This document shows, piece after piece, positions 1 to 12,560 of a stretch of DNA of 64,000 nucleotides. Source of the stretch: Formicarius rufipectus (lineage: Eukaryota > Chordata > Aves > Passeriformes > Formicariidae); contig VXAU01002312.1 of the NCBI GenBank assembly GCA_013399695.1, forward strand, positions 248,001 to 312,000, given 5' to 3'. The position numbers and the translations under genes are program-made. The notes beneath the pieces are model-generated. The model was not told the origin of the DNA. It searched no databases and saw nothing but the letters and a program-made list of their open reading frames with translations. Position 1 is the first letter of the stretch, and every line of letters starts with the position of its first letter.

Positions 1-117
1 CTTCGTATATGAAGAATGAACCTGATCATAAATATTAACGGACATTAAAGGATTACTGTATGCTGCATCTCTGAACTTTTTAATAATTTCTGCTCATCAT
101 CAGTAAATGCAATCTAC

Positions 118-131
118 TTTTTTTTTTTTTT
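118..131. repeat. poly-T tract (T14)
   Basis: This is an uninterrupted run of 14 T. It has no adjoining retroelement body that I can recognise, so it is listed as a simple repeat only. Confidence 0.9.
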
Positions 132-1740
132 CGTTGACTGGTCTATTTATGCATGTTTGTGGTCTCATCCTTTGTCCCCAAACACACATTTAAACTTCTG
201 GGATATAAGGAATACAGAAATTACTACAGAAAAATGCTGGTATTGCAGCTGAAGAAATTTTATTTTTTTTTAAGAGGGTCGTCACAGCTGTTCTCTGCCA
301 GGTAGAGCAGTAGTTCAGTATTTCTGAAGCAAATCTTGGATAAATGTATACAGGCAGTGCATGTTTTTTTTAATGCCAAGTTTTACCTTTTTTTCTAGAT
401 AGTTACTAGTATACTCTTTGACATTCAGAAATATTCATGCAGAGATAACTGTTGATAGATGTAACTCAGCACTATTTCGTATTTATAGAAATCACATTAA
501 CTCCAGCCACACTTGTCAACAACTCTGCTCTTATGATTCCCAGGTGCACAACTGTAGCTTGAAACATTATCAGTATGTGATATAATTAATCCAGAAAATA
601 TTTATACTGTTTTATTTTTATTTTCATGCCCGTTACTATGTATTACCAGACACAGTTGTTCAGCCCCCAGAAAACTACAGTCAGTGCTAAATGGTTTGAT
701 TATGTTCTATTTGTGTTGTTTTAATAAGACATAGACATGGTTCACTGGAGGCTAACGTAGATCATATCCTAAAAATGGCCCTTATTCATTAGAGGTTGTA
801 TAGGGAAATAAATCTCATTTCTTAAAGAAATGATTCTCAAATAGAATTTATTATAATTTTATAGGATGCAGTGCTTTTTTTCTTTTTTTTTTTTCCCAGA
901 CAGTATGTATTTTTCTATATTTTATATTGCTGGTATTTTTATTTTTGTTGCCTAAAATAGCTTAGTTATTTGGAAAGGAGAGTTTCTTGCTTAATCTGAA
1001 AACCTGTTTGATTGTGGTACAGGAGCACTTAGTTTGTTGGCCAAATTCTACCAGATGACTCCAAGATCTTGTTCCCTAGCATAACAGTCAGAACACCTCT
1101 GTATAGCAGAGTGAGCAAACATATGTGCAAGTAACACATGAACACATTTAAATAAATTTAATATGATTCACCTGTCGCCCTCCTTAGGAAATGTGCATTA
1201 GGGTTCTCACAGCTATTGACTTTCTTAGTCCACTTCCTTGTCTTGTGTGTACAGGTCTAATTTCATTAAAGTTTTATCCCATGATAAGCATGAGATAAAA
1301 TTCTTGTATCACTGAAGTAACATTGACATTTAGTGCCCGAATAGAGTCAATTTGTCACAGTATCAGCTTTATGCAATGGTCCAGCAGCAGTGTGGAAGTC
1401 AAAAGAAGAAAGGAAATTTGCTAGTGATCCAATCTGAAAGTTTTAGAGACCTACCCTGCAGGAGTGGCTGTACACAGAGTTGAGTACACAAAGTACACAG
1501 AGGTACTCATGCTTGAAGAGAATTCAGCGTAATTTTGATTTAGTTCACCTTGCTCTACATGTCAAGGGTTTTGGAAGGCATTTCACTTGAAAAATGTAAT
1601 GAGATACCTTGAGAATGCATTTGTAAACTAATAAATACAATAGGTGTATTTCTGCTGCTGTAAGCAATTAAGTAGGATTTTCTCTTTTTCCTTTAAAAGG
1701 TCCCAGCTACATATTTTTTTAATAAGAAATTTTATATATT

Positions 1741-1754
1741 AAAAAAAAAAAAAA
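1741..1754. repeat. poly-A tract (A14)
   Basis: This run of 14 A follows an AT-rich stretch. No retroposed gene body was recognised upstream, so I do not call it a retropseudogene tail. Confidence 0.9.
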
Positions 1755-4700
1755 CTTCTGTGTGGCCTTTCAGCAAAACATTATCTGTACTAATTGTTTT
1801 CTAGAGACTATTTTAACTGTCTCCAAGGACTCTGATCAGCATTCTTCACTCAAACTCCCATTGATTTCAATAGGCATTTTCATGATTAAAAGAACCAGTA
1901 ATGAATGTTGAGTAGAGCTAGTTTTTTTCAAATGCAAGCAAATCTTTTAGACTATATTTTCCTAGGGGAATTAACGATCTGGATATTACACACAGAAGAA
2001 GCCTAAGCTTTTCTGTGGTATTTGGGTGCCAAAAAGATTTTAGAGCTAGTTATTATTTTGACACTGTGGCTCCAGGCTATGTTGCATTGGATAAAACCTT
2101 AATTTTACATAACAAATAATGAAGTATTACTGCTTCACTGTCTCTCCTCATGTGATTAAAAGAGCTTAAATTTGCTTAACATCACTTTGAATTAATTCCT
2201 GATGCTATACCTGCTATTGAGTCCTGCTGTTGATTTTTGAAATATGCATACAGGATTATTCTTCTCCCTATAACACAGCCCTCAATTGCACAATAAACAA
2301 AGAGCTTGTCATCTTATCAAATGTTATCACACTATTTAAGGAAAAAGATAGTCAAGAAATTGACAACTTTGTAAAGAACTCCTAGTGTTCAACTAAAATT
2401 TTTAGTTGCAGCAGGAACATGCCAATCTTCAGATTTCAAACTTTATTGAGAACTCTCTATGCATCGGTTGGACACTCTTGGACAAACAGCCTTTCTTGAC
2501 TTGTATAATTCAATTAGGAAACTCTTTTGTAAGGAAGAGAAGATAATAATGATCAGAGGATTGCTCAGTTAATAAGGAGACTATGTGGAACACTGCAAGG
2601 TAGTTAGAGAGGATGCTGAGGAGGAATGCTAGTTAAGGGTACAATATATTCTCATTGTTCAAAAACATAATGTTTGCTAGGTTAAGAAAATTTGCAAACC
2701 AAAGTTTTTGGAGGTGTCAAATATATGGAAGAAATTTGCTGTGTAGATAGAAGTTTCATCAAGGAATAAATTTTCCAGACCATATGAGAGAGATTGTGAA
2801 AATCTCTGTAATTTAAGGCATTACATATGTTATGCTTCTTGACTGTAACAGTATTGTATTGAAGAGAAAGGAGTTCTTTCATTTACTTTGGAGCATTCTG
2901 CCCCACTGTGATTAGATGACAATGCTGCAAAACCCCAAATTACCCCAGCATATTACTGGGATGCTAACTTGACCTTTGAGAATAATGAAGTTCTTTATAC
3001 AACTCCTTTTTATGTAATTTCAGCTCTCCTTGATAATAATGTAATCTGCTCTTCATCTGTACTGAAGTTTCTGCTTCAGAGCTTCTCCTGGCTTAGTCCT
3101 AGCAGTGGTGTAAGATAGAAAATGTTTATTGTGTTTATGAACAGGCCTCTGCTTTCCAGAAGTCGTTTTAACTCCAGCCTGACACTACTCTTTCTACTTA
3201 TATTCTGTTAATCTTTTTCTGTTTCTCTATCCTTATTTCTTGATGCTTCCTCAAATATTTATTCTCCATAAGGTTGTCCCGGACTTCTTTTCATTCCTCT
3301 AGTGCTACATATAACAGCAGTTTCACATTCTCCTCATGTACTGCCAAGTGCTATGGGTAGCATAAATAATGTGGGAACATAGTTTATGGGCTTAACATTT
3401 CTGATCAGGCTCTTATATGCTGGACCACAAGACAGAAAAAATGCAAAGGATTTGTAAAATGTGTTTCAAACAAAAGTGAATGCTAATCAGCAACACATTC
3501 AAAGCTGAAATGTGTATCTCATGAACCTCAGTCCTTTACATGAAATGAAAATATGATGTGTGTAAATATATATCATGTAAAGAATGTCTCATGTTTTAGA
3601 GAAATACTAAACAAGAAAAATTGCTAAGAGTGACTGTTCTCGCAGGAATAAAGTTCTATAGAGAACTTCACTTAGTAGAAAATCATTGCCATTACTTCTG
3701 ACAGGCCTTGATAGTTGGTTTCATAGGAACTGTTGAGAACTTTAATTCAAAGCACTGCTATGTTGAGCTGCGTTACAGCTCTAGTGGCATTCCCAGATCA
3801 ACAGACACTTCTCTCACAGGCTTACTTGAAAGATTTTAGCAAGGTGTTTATCTGTGATAAGTCGTTATTGCTTCTGATATGGGAGGTCCTTGGTGACCAG
3901 CCAGAGAATCTTTAAGTCAAATGTCCTATTCAAGTGTCTTTCTCAACAACTCTGTTCAATTCAGCAGATTTATATTGTTCAGGCTTGATAAGTGGTTCAT
4001 TGATCAATTTTCTTTCTATAAAGAGAGAATGCAGTAAAAAAGTTCAGTCTATGCTAGTTTTACTTGCACTGACTGAGAATAATGCAATACGATACACTTT
4101 TTTTGGTGGTGTTTCCATAGGCTAGACCTGAATGGGTACATTTTATGGTCTGTTTGGCATGCTCTGTGTATCTGTTCATACTAGAACTGATATTCTTTTT
4201 ATCAAAGTCCATCTTTCATGTCACTGCACAGAGTTTTATTTTATGGTTTTTTCTAAAGCAGAAAACTGGAATGGTACCCATTAAAACAAAAGACACTTCA
4301 GTCTCTCTGTCATTAGACTGACTTGGTTTGCCACCTCTTGGATGATGTAGATGTATAAATCTTTAACCTCTGTAGAAGTACCCTTTAAATCAATACCAAT
4401 AATTGGAAAAAGGATTAATGGTCTGGAATCACTTGACAATGCTTCTGTTCATGACGTTAAGCAGTTAATAAATGTCTGTAGTAATTCATGTATTTAATAA
4501 ACGTAGTTTTAATTAGTCTCTTTTCATTAACTTTTCAGCACACAAAAATATAACCTGTTCCGTGAGGTAGTGCAAATTTGTTGTATTATGTTATTTAGGG
4601 TTGAGCTTTTAAAAGCTAGATACCTCAACTAAAGAAGTCTATGAAGAGAATCAAAATTACTAACATTGTTATGGCTTAACTCCGTTACGCTGGGCTTCAG

Positions 4701-6847
4701 TAAATGGTGACATGCATGTTCTTATCCAAACTATATACTAAAATTTAGCACCTTAAATAATTTTCATAAATTTGGACAAGGATTTTTTATATCTGTCATA
4801 TTAAGCACCTGACCTCTTACACGGAATAGATTTGGAATTCTAGGTCAGTGTGAAGGAACTGAGTCATCTTAAAGTTTATTTCTTGACTTTAAATGCTGAC
4901 CTGTGCTAGGAAAGAATTACTTTGTGTCTATCAGTTTCACTGCCCAAGATCCTTGGGGCTATGGAGGATGAGGCTGATAGGCTGGAGGGAAGGCTGTTAC
5001 CTTCTCACAATTCTGAGATGGATAATGTCCAAAAATATCTAGCAGCTGGAACAAAGCAGAAGAATTTCTTTGTATGTTCTGAAATTTATTCCAAGTATTA
5101 CTTTGAAGTATAAATTAGTCCCCTAAAAATAACTGAGAGCTTTCTTGGCTGGAAGAAGAGAAGGATGACCTTCCTATATATATAGGTATGAGCAAGTGGT
5201 AGGCTTACTGGGTATGGGAATGAATGGCAGCTTGAGAATCTGCTCTGAAGAAAACTAAGGCTGCAGGACAGGTTTCTGGCACTGTTGCACTCTTGAATGG
5301 AACTGGGTTTATTTGCTGTTAGATATATTAATTAGCATTCTTTTTTCTTTAATCAAGCCATTTTCTTCTTGATATATCTGAAGTACTTTTACTACATAGA
5401 CATCTTGTTATAGTCTCCTAGCAACAGAAACATTTCCTAAGCTGACATTTGAAATCACAAGAGTCCTGTGCCCAAATTACTTTGAATAGCCTTAATTTTT
5501 CACAGAGTTTCTAAAATTTAATCAGTCTTATCTTTTGTTAATTTGATTTTCTAACAAAGGCATGTGATTAAGTTATTTCCTTAGCCTTGATTATAGTGTC
5601 TTTTCAAATGTGAGTATTTCAGATCATGGCATAAAAAAAGCTATCTCAACCCATTCTGCCTACATCTTGAATTAGATCAGGTACTAAGAAAAGTTTCTTA
5701 GGAATGCTCAGAATTGGTGATCTGGAAGAGATCTTTAGTTATTATTTCAATTGACAGAGAGCCTCTGCAATTACTGTTAATCAAAGCCATTGATCATGGT
5801 TAACAAATTTTGGACCAGGTGGTCTCTCTGCCTGACACTTGCAAGTGGCAATGGAAGGAAGGTTGAAATGTCTGTTTGCAAACTTCTGAATACTTTATGT
5901 GGTCATAAGAGTACTTTGTCTGAATAGATAAATTAAGAGGCAAAATTTGGAAGCAGAAAGGTCACAGTATTTTTCATGCAAAACCAAAGCTTATCAGTGG
6001 AGAATGCTGACACTTACAGATCCAGATCATACACAGTGCATCAAGAGTGGTCCATTGAATACTCTGCAGACGTTGATGGCTTTTATGCTCTGAGAGTTGC
6101 TCCCACATACAGCTACCTGGGATTATAGATAGACCTGAAGAGGTTGGCATCATCATTAATGGGCATGCAGCAGGTACATGTACAGTATAACCAGAAGAGT
6201 TGCCTTGCACCCTAAGGTCCTAGCTGTCTGTGCTATGGTCATGTCCAAAATTGACTCTCAGCCAGATTATGACTCTGGTTTTTCAAGGGTGTCTGATGTT
6301 TAGATACTCTGGACAAAGGTTTGCTTCCCCCCCCCGCCCCTGCCTCCCTCAAAATACTCTAGGATCAGTATTTCAGGAAGAAAAGAGCTGCAATGTGGGA
6401 AAACTTAGCTGCATGCTAACCCTTGGGCTGGACATCCTCGTAATGATCTCTGACTTCACCTCAATTCATTGTGATCAATAAAGCCATCAAATGGCTGAAT
6501 TGGTATGTTGGTTGCCTGTTTCTTCTGGCCTCCAATGGTCTTCATGCAGTCATAAACATTCCTTTATTTCTAGAAGATTTCTGTTGTGCCAGGGAGGGTG
6601 AGAGGAGTGACCATAGGAACCATAACTCATTTAATGAGCCAAGGAGTATGTACTTCCAAAGTGCACATCCATTATTTCCTATCTCTCAATTTATATACAT
6701 ATATAAACAAGTACTTATTGTAGTACTGGATACAAAGGGATTGTACTTCTGCAAATAGGGTCATAGGTTTTTATACATTTTCACTGCCATTATATAGAGA
6801 GGAGTGAATTTTTTCCCTATCCCTTGTTAATTTTCTTATTCCTCAAT

Positions 6848-6866
6848 TAATAAATAAATAAATAAA
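6848..6866. repeat. (TAAA)n microsatellite
   Basis: About four and a half units of the tetranucleotide TAAA occur in tandem. This is an ordinary short tandem repeat that may be polymorphic in length. Confidence 0.9.
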
Positions 6867-9721
6867 CTCCTGGCTCTTGACAAAAAATATCAAGAAGCAG
6901 TTTCCGGCAGTAAATTATGTTTCCTCATGAATTTGTACAAACCAACATGTATTTTCAGGAAAGTGGATGTAAGGCATGAAGCAATATTACAGTATTGTTT
7001 TTTTTCTAGATATTCTATTTGCTTCATGTCTAGGTTCTCCTTACTTTTTAATTCAAGTGTCATACAGTCTACTGCTTCGCTGGGATTCTTACATCACTTT
7101 TGGTCTGTCTAGTCCTGGTTATAATCCATACAGCTCAATTTATTTTAACACATACTGCACTCACAGTAACAGTTTATTGGTTATAAACATTGCATAAATA
7201 CCACTATTTTATATATGAATATGTATTATGTTGTGTATGTAATAGGGTTGTGGTAACACTCTGTCTTTCTGAGTCAAAATGTTTTAATGTAAATTGGGAG
7301 CAAACTACCATGAAGATGTGAACTTGGCAGCCAGCTGGTTCAAGCAGACTCAGCAATTATTATTTTACTGATGTCTCTTTGGCATCAGAATCACATGGGG
7401 ATGAGATGCAGTTATTGACATGTGGGAAAACCTGCACAGTTTGTGTGACCTTCTTAATTCCTACATTTTTTAACCTTTTTGGAAGGAGTAGAAATTTGTT
7501 GTTATAGATGTTATTTTTCCATGGGAAAATGTAAAAGGAACAGAAACAAGAGAAGCTCACACTTGTGTAGAGATCAAAAGCTCCAAGTTCATGGTACATT
7601 CTTCTGCAGTTCAGAAATTTCATGATGTTGAAACCAGAAAGTCCCATTAAATAAATGATTAATAATGAGATGTCTGCTACAGATGAAAGTAAATTATTAC
7701 AGCAGATTGATCCATGAACCAACTCCCTCAGGCCTACTTCTTGATCACAGACTTTCATTCCTCATGGTTTCTTGCAACACCTCATCTCTTGAAAGCTTCT
7801 TTCTCTCTGACCAGATGACCACTTCTAATTCATTTTGAGATAACGGCCCTAGATCCCATCCCCATTCTTACATAGGTCCTCTCAGGACAACCTGAATTCC
7901 TGGTAACTGTGGACAGGAGACTTACAGAACAAGTCTGTAGTACTTAGGAGATAATTCCATGTTTCTGAGGCCAAATTTCTTGCCTATTTTGCCTTATGGT
8001 ACTGTTAAACCACGTGGCCAGCATGGCAGTGTCCTCTAGAAATGCCCAGTCATTGGAGCTCCACTTGGCATTTGCCTCTTCAAAAAGTCCTTGGCATAAA
8101 TAGAATGCACATTTACCAACACAAAACTTCCTTCTGTAAATGTCCAGATACTCCTAACATTAAGAATTTATTAAATCCTCATCTCTGGAGTTGATAGGTT
8201 TCCTTTTTTGTATTAGTTACAGAGAATCTAGCAATACTAATGTGACCATTCTTCATATGGAAAAGATGATCTTTATCATATAAAGCTTTGAGGTTTGAGC
8301 CTGTAAAAGTATGGAAAAAAAAAAAGTGGTGCTTATATAAATTCAGGTTATTTAGATGCTTGTATGAAAATGATTACTTAGGAGTTAAGATGTATTTAGG
8401 TACATATTTTTCAATTTCATTGTAGAAAATAAATTAGATACTTGTTTGCAGTTCAGATTAATGTTTTCTTCAAGTCTTTCTTTTTGAAAGTGCAATATAT
8501 ACCTTAGGAGTCAGAGTAGGGATTCACAAAGGACTCTGGCATTATCATCTGGGTAAGAAAAACTAATGTAGTTCTTGCAGAAATTAGTAATTAACTTATT
8601 GAAAGATAATCTTTCTCATGGAAATGAACAGCTGACAAAGTTACCTGATAAAATCAACTTTCAGTTCTTGAAATACATGGTTATTTCTTTATGCCTGACT
8701 TCTGTTTCTGCCATGATACTTTATTTCCTTTTGAAGACATATAATATAAAGCAAAAAGTCCTAATTTGTCTGACATTTTTCTGAGGAGTCTTATTGTTTT
8801 ATTGTGAATACTGTTTTAAAATATTTTCTGTCTCACTTTGAACATCTGTTTAAGCATAGTGATACTATAGCTTAGCAGTTTAGCTGTTGTTTTGACCACA
8901 AGTATCTTCCTATTGTTTTGAGTTCCAAACATAACATTGTACTTCATGTACCTAATCTGTTATTTACATTGAAAACTAGCTGTGAGATAGAACTGCCTGT
9001 CTGAACTAGCCTTTAGAATCCCTCATGGGATTTAGGCAACTATCCATGATGAACAGCTTTCTGTTTTAAGTACTTAGTCTAGTTGCTACTCACATTTGAT
9101 ATAGATTACAGATAACAATGAACTCTGAGATAATTATTTAATTATTGTTGCTCTTTGTAATGATGATGGACCATACAGTGAAGTGATTTAAGACAGAGAA
9201 GTTTAATACAACCAATAATATCTATGTAATAATTTCAGCTAACTTTAAACAGTCTTGACAGTTACAAATAGTATTTGTGATGTTGCTTTTTATAGTAAAG
9301 TTGGTTATAACTAATTTTGCGTGATGTGTTTAAAAGCACTGATTTAACCAGAGTTTTAAGAATTCTAGCTTAAAGTTAAAAGTATTTAAAAATTAAGGTT
9401 CTAATCCAACAAAGCTATAAACTGAGCAGTAACTATTATTTTTGTGAGTAATATCACTCATTTCAACAGGATGTTTATTATAAATAATCATATGCATTTG
9501 TAATAAGCCTGTATTTAGTGCATGTGTCCCAGTATGGCATATGGGGTAAAGTGATAGTTGAGTCACTCTCAGTGGTAACTTCTGTAATGTTAACCATAAG
9601 TCATAATTTGGAACTCTTGATTACATCACGAGAATTCTGTCTGTACACAAAGCATTTTAGAAAAACTATTACTGTTTGGTGATGTAGGAGCTCGTATGCC
9701 ATCAATCTTAATTTTGACAGG

Positions 9722-10840
9722 TTCATAGAATCACAAAATGGGTTGGAAGGCACCAGAAAGATCATATCGTTCCAATGCCTCCTGGCTTGGGAAGGGAAAC
9801 CTTTCAGTAGTCCAAGTTGCTCAAAGCTCTATGGAACCCTGTTTTGAACACTTCCAGGAATGGGGCATGTACAGCTTCTCTGAGCAACTTCTTCCAGTGT
9901 TTCACAACCCTTGGTGTAAAGTTTTTTCCTAGCTAATCTAAACTGCTAATCTAAAACTGCTCTCTATCAGTTTGATGACCTTCCCCCTGGTCCTGTCATT
10001 ACATGCCCTTGTATCTAGATTCTCTCCATCTTTCTTGTAGACTCCCTTCAGGTACTGGAATGCTGCAATTAGGTCACCCCAAAGCTTTCTCTTCTCCAGG
10101 CTGAACAATGCAAATTCTCTTAGCCTTCCCTTATAAGATAGGTGCTCCATCTCTTTAATCACCTTGGTGGCCCTCCTCAATAGGTCGATATCCTTCCTGC
10201 GTTGGGGGGACCCCAGAGCTGAATGCAGCAATGCTCTTGGATTCTCACCAGAGCAGAGTAGAGTGACAAAAGCCTCTCTTTTGATCTCCTGGGCACACTG
10301 TTTTTTATGTAGCCCAGGATACAATTGGCCTTCTGGGCTGCAAGCCCACATTGCCAGCTCATGTCCAGCCTCTCATCCACCAGCACCCCTGAGTCGTTCT
10401 CATCAGAGCTGCTCTTGATCTGTTCATACTGGGAGATGCCCTCAGCTGGATGTAGCACCTTGCACTTGGTTAAACCACATGAAATGCCCATGGCCCCATA
10501 TCTCAAGCTTATGCAGGTCCCTTTGGATGCCATTCTGTCCTTCAGGTGTGTTAACAACATTATTCAGCTCAGTGTCATCTGCAAATTTGCTGAGGGTGCA
10601 CTCAATCCCCTTATCTATTGTCATTAATGAAAATATTTAATAACACTGGTCCCAGTACAGACTGCTGAGGGTCACCACTTGTTGCCCATGTCCATTGAGA
10701 CTCTGAGCCATTGACCACTTCTCTGCATATGACCATCCAACCAATTCTTACCCATCTAAGAGTCTATCCACTGAATACATTTCTCTCCAATTTAGAAAGA
10801 AGGATATTCTGGGAGACCATGTCAAAGACTTTTACTTAAA
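9722..10840 (-). mobile_element. CR1 LINE, 5'-truncated copy, antisense
   Basis: CR1 is the dominant non-LTR retrotransposon of birds. The plus strand starts with the typical reverse complement of a CR1 3' end (CATAGAATCAC, then GGGTTGGAAGG). It continues through the 3' untranslated part into the C-terminal part of ORF2 read on the minus strand. Homology fades near 10840 at GGGAGACCATGTCAAAG, inside ORF2, so the copy is 5'-truncated at about 1.1 kb against several kb for a full element. 5' truncation is normal for CR1 and follows from incomplete reverse transcription. The copy is broken in frame and cannot move by itself. The 3' boundary is good to a few bases and the 5' boundary to perhaps 20 bases. 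The CR1 subfamily was not determined. Confidence 0.93.
9938..10700 (-). pseudogene. CR1 ORF2 (reverse transcriptase) C-terminal remnant
   Basis: Read on the minus strand, this is the last part of the CR1 ORF2 polyprotein (endonuclease plus reverse transcriptase). It is spread over three frames. Near 10560-10624 the frame shows SKFADDTEL, the CR1 form of the reverse-transcriptase YxDD active-site box. The next frame, about 10500-10300, carries KCKVLHP, GVLVDERLDMS and AAQKANCILGYI, typical of the CR1 region after the palm. A third frame, about 10220-9938, carries ATKVIKEMEHLSYKGRLRE, then LFSLEKRKLWGDLI and ACNDRTRGK, close to the CR1 C-terminus. At least two frameshifts separate these blocks, and the N-terminal endonuclease is absent. 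It is a dead fragment. The upstream limit is approximate. Confidence 0.88.
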
Positions 10841-11586
10841 TTGTTAGAAGTCTTTTAACTTAGGCTGAGGGGGCAGTTAATCAGTTCAGTAAGGCACAAT
10901 GGGGTATTGGCTTATACATTTCACAGTGTGCTTGAAAAGCATATTTTTATTTCATAAGAAGTAAATTCTCACTCAAACACCAGAGTGTGACAAGTTTTGA
11001 TTTATCCAGGCTTGGCACAGTTAGGGAAGTGGTAAAATATCCTATGAAATATACCTTCTTCATCACAGTGTCATTGACTGCATTATGTGGTGCAAATTAT
11101 AAAACTGTTCAAAGCAGTGATATACTTTATTCATGGAGAACATGACAGTAGCAGGTGCTGTTGATTAAAATTAGCATCTCTCATATTATTCTCCTTTTCA
11201 TGTTACTATAATTGATTATTAACTTGCCAAAATGTCGGTAAGAGTGCTCTGAATACATAAAATATCACTCTCTTCTGAATAAAATATTTAATAATTGAAC
11301 CTCTTTTTTGTAGCTGGAATGAGGACACCCAGACTTGGAACAGCTATGGGGGTTTTTTCCTTCTCTTTTTTTTAAATATGAATCACCAACTCTTATGGCA
11401 CACTTTGAGTTGATCTGCTTATGAGGCCCTTTATATTAAGATCATGCCTTTCAGCTTGTACAGATTATCCTATTACTCAAGAAAAAAAGATAATAAACTA
11501 TAAAGCTTAAAAATACCAAGGAAGTGTCATAATTAAAGTTATTGAAGCTTAGCAAAATCCTCCAAAGAAGCAGGACAGTGAGATTG

Positions 11587-11628
11587 GTGGTTTTTGTTTT
11601 TTGTTTTTGGTTTTTTTTTTTTTCTTTA
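11587..11628. repeat. G/T-rich low-complexity tract
   Basis: The tract is made of GTTTTT-like units that run into a pure T stretch. Similar G/T-rich tracts recur on the plus strand at 38967-39023, 40527-40578 and 61350-61427. Confidence 0.85.
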
Positions 11629-12538
11629 AATATTATTTAACCTTTAGAATCTGTAGTTTCTTATCTTGACTAGAAGAACACTGTTCAAACTTACTGTAAA
11701 AAATATCATGCTATCAAATCTTCAGTTATGCTGGAATATGACATGAAGTGTGGTCAGTTCCCTGTATCTTTTTATAAATACACATAGAGTCAATCACTTT
11801 GTAACTTTATTGTATTTTGTAAAATGAGATTTTTATTGGTGTCTTAGCACTCCTTGTACTTAGCTCTATAGAAACAGAAGGCTATTTTATGTGCATGGCT
11901 TCTCTGTCTTTCAGTGATGAAAAATGACTTGTGCTTTCATATTTTTATTTCATATCTAAAATATGGGGTTAATATTTCTATTAATATTAATGGCAAGTGT
12001 ATATTTTTCCAATAGAACAAAAACACTCCTTTTATTCTTGTGGTAACATAAAAATCCTGAGTAGCATTTCAAATTTAAAGGCATGTGATTTGTTTAATTT
12101 GGTGTCCTGAATTTTGTATTCTGCTGATTAAGCAGCAAACCTACAATTACATGACAGAGGCTGCGTTCTTGACATTTTTCAGCTCATTTTTTATCCTCAA
12201 GTAGAGCTGTGTATTTTGCATAAGATTTTAGGTAATCATGTAAACTAGTTGCATCATTGAAGTATTTTTATTTCAAATTCAAGCACATTGAGGGCTTGCA
12301 TACATGTGCTTAAAATAGATTTTGCAAATCTTCTCATCCAATATCTGTCTTCATCTGATTTAAATTGTTCTTTAGTCTCTTTCCCTCACCTTCTCTGTCA
12401 AGGCAAAACCTTTTTAAATATACAAAAATATGTGAACCATTTAGAATATATCTGCAGAAAATTAAGTATTGATATAATGCATGATATTTAATCCATAGTT
12501 TCTTTTCTTCCTTTTAACATATACACTGCATCCTCACT

Positions 12539-12560
12539 CCAATGTTATGTTCAACATTGG
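12539..12560. repeat. short inverted repeat (8-bp arms)
   Basis: CCAATGTT and AACATTGG are exact reverse complements separated by 6 bases. No function is inferred; arms of this length are expected by chance in a 64 kb window. Confidence 0.8.

Larger units (their letters stand above)
1..9721. other. AT-rich unique DNA, no gene recognised
   Basis: No exon, RNA gene or recognisable transposon was found on either strand. Open frames here are short, mostly under 100 codons. The longest is a 132-codon minus-strand frame at 7360-7758, which shows no family motif and is probably chance. Visible low-complexity tracts include T14 at 118-131, A14 at 1741-1754, a short C-rich run near 6329-6340 and a TAAA microsatellite at 6848-6866. 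Very old repeats or conserved non-coding elements could be present, but they cannot be recognised by eye. Confidence 0.6.

Noticed and set aside
7360..7758. 132-codon minus-strand open frame with hydrophobic stretches
   Set aside because: It has no family motif, no splice-site context and no neighbouring coding sequence. Hydrophobic residues are expected when AT-rich DNA is translated.
9738..10627. Plus-strand open frames of 64-100 codons
   Set aside because: They are antisense shadows of the minus-strand CR1 ORF2 and its 3' untranslated region.
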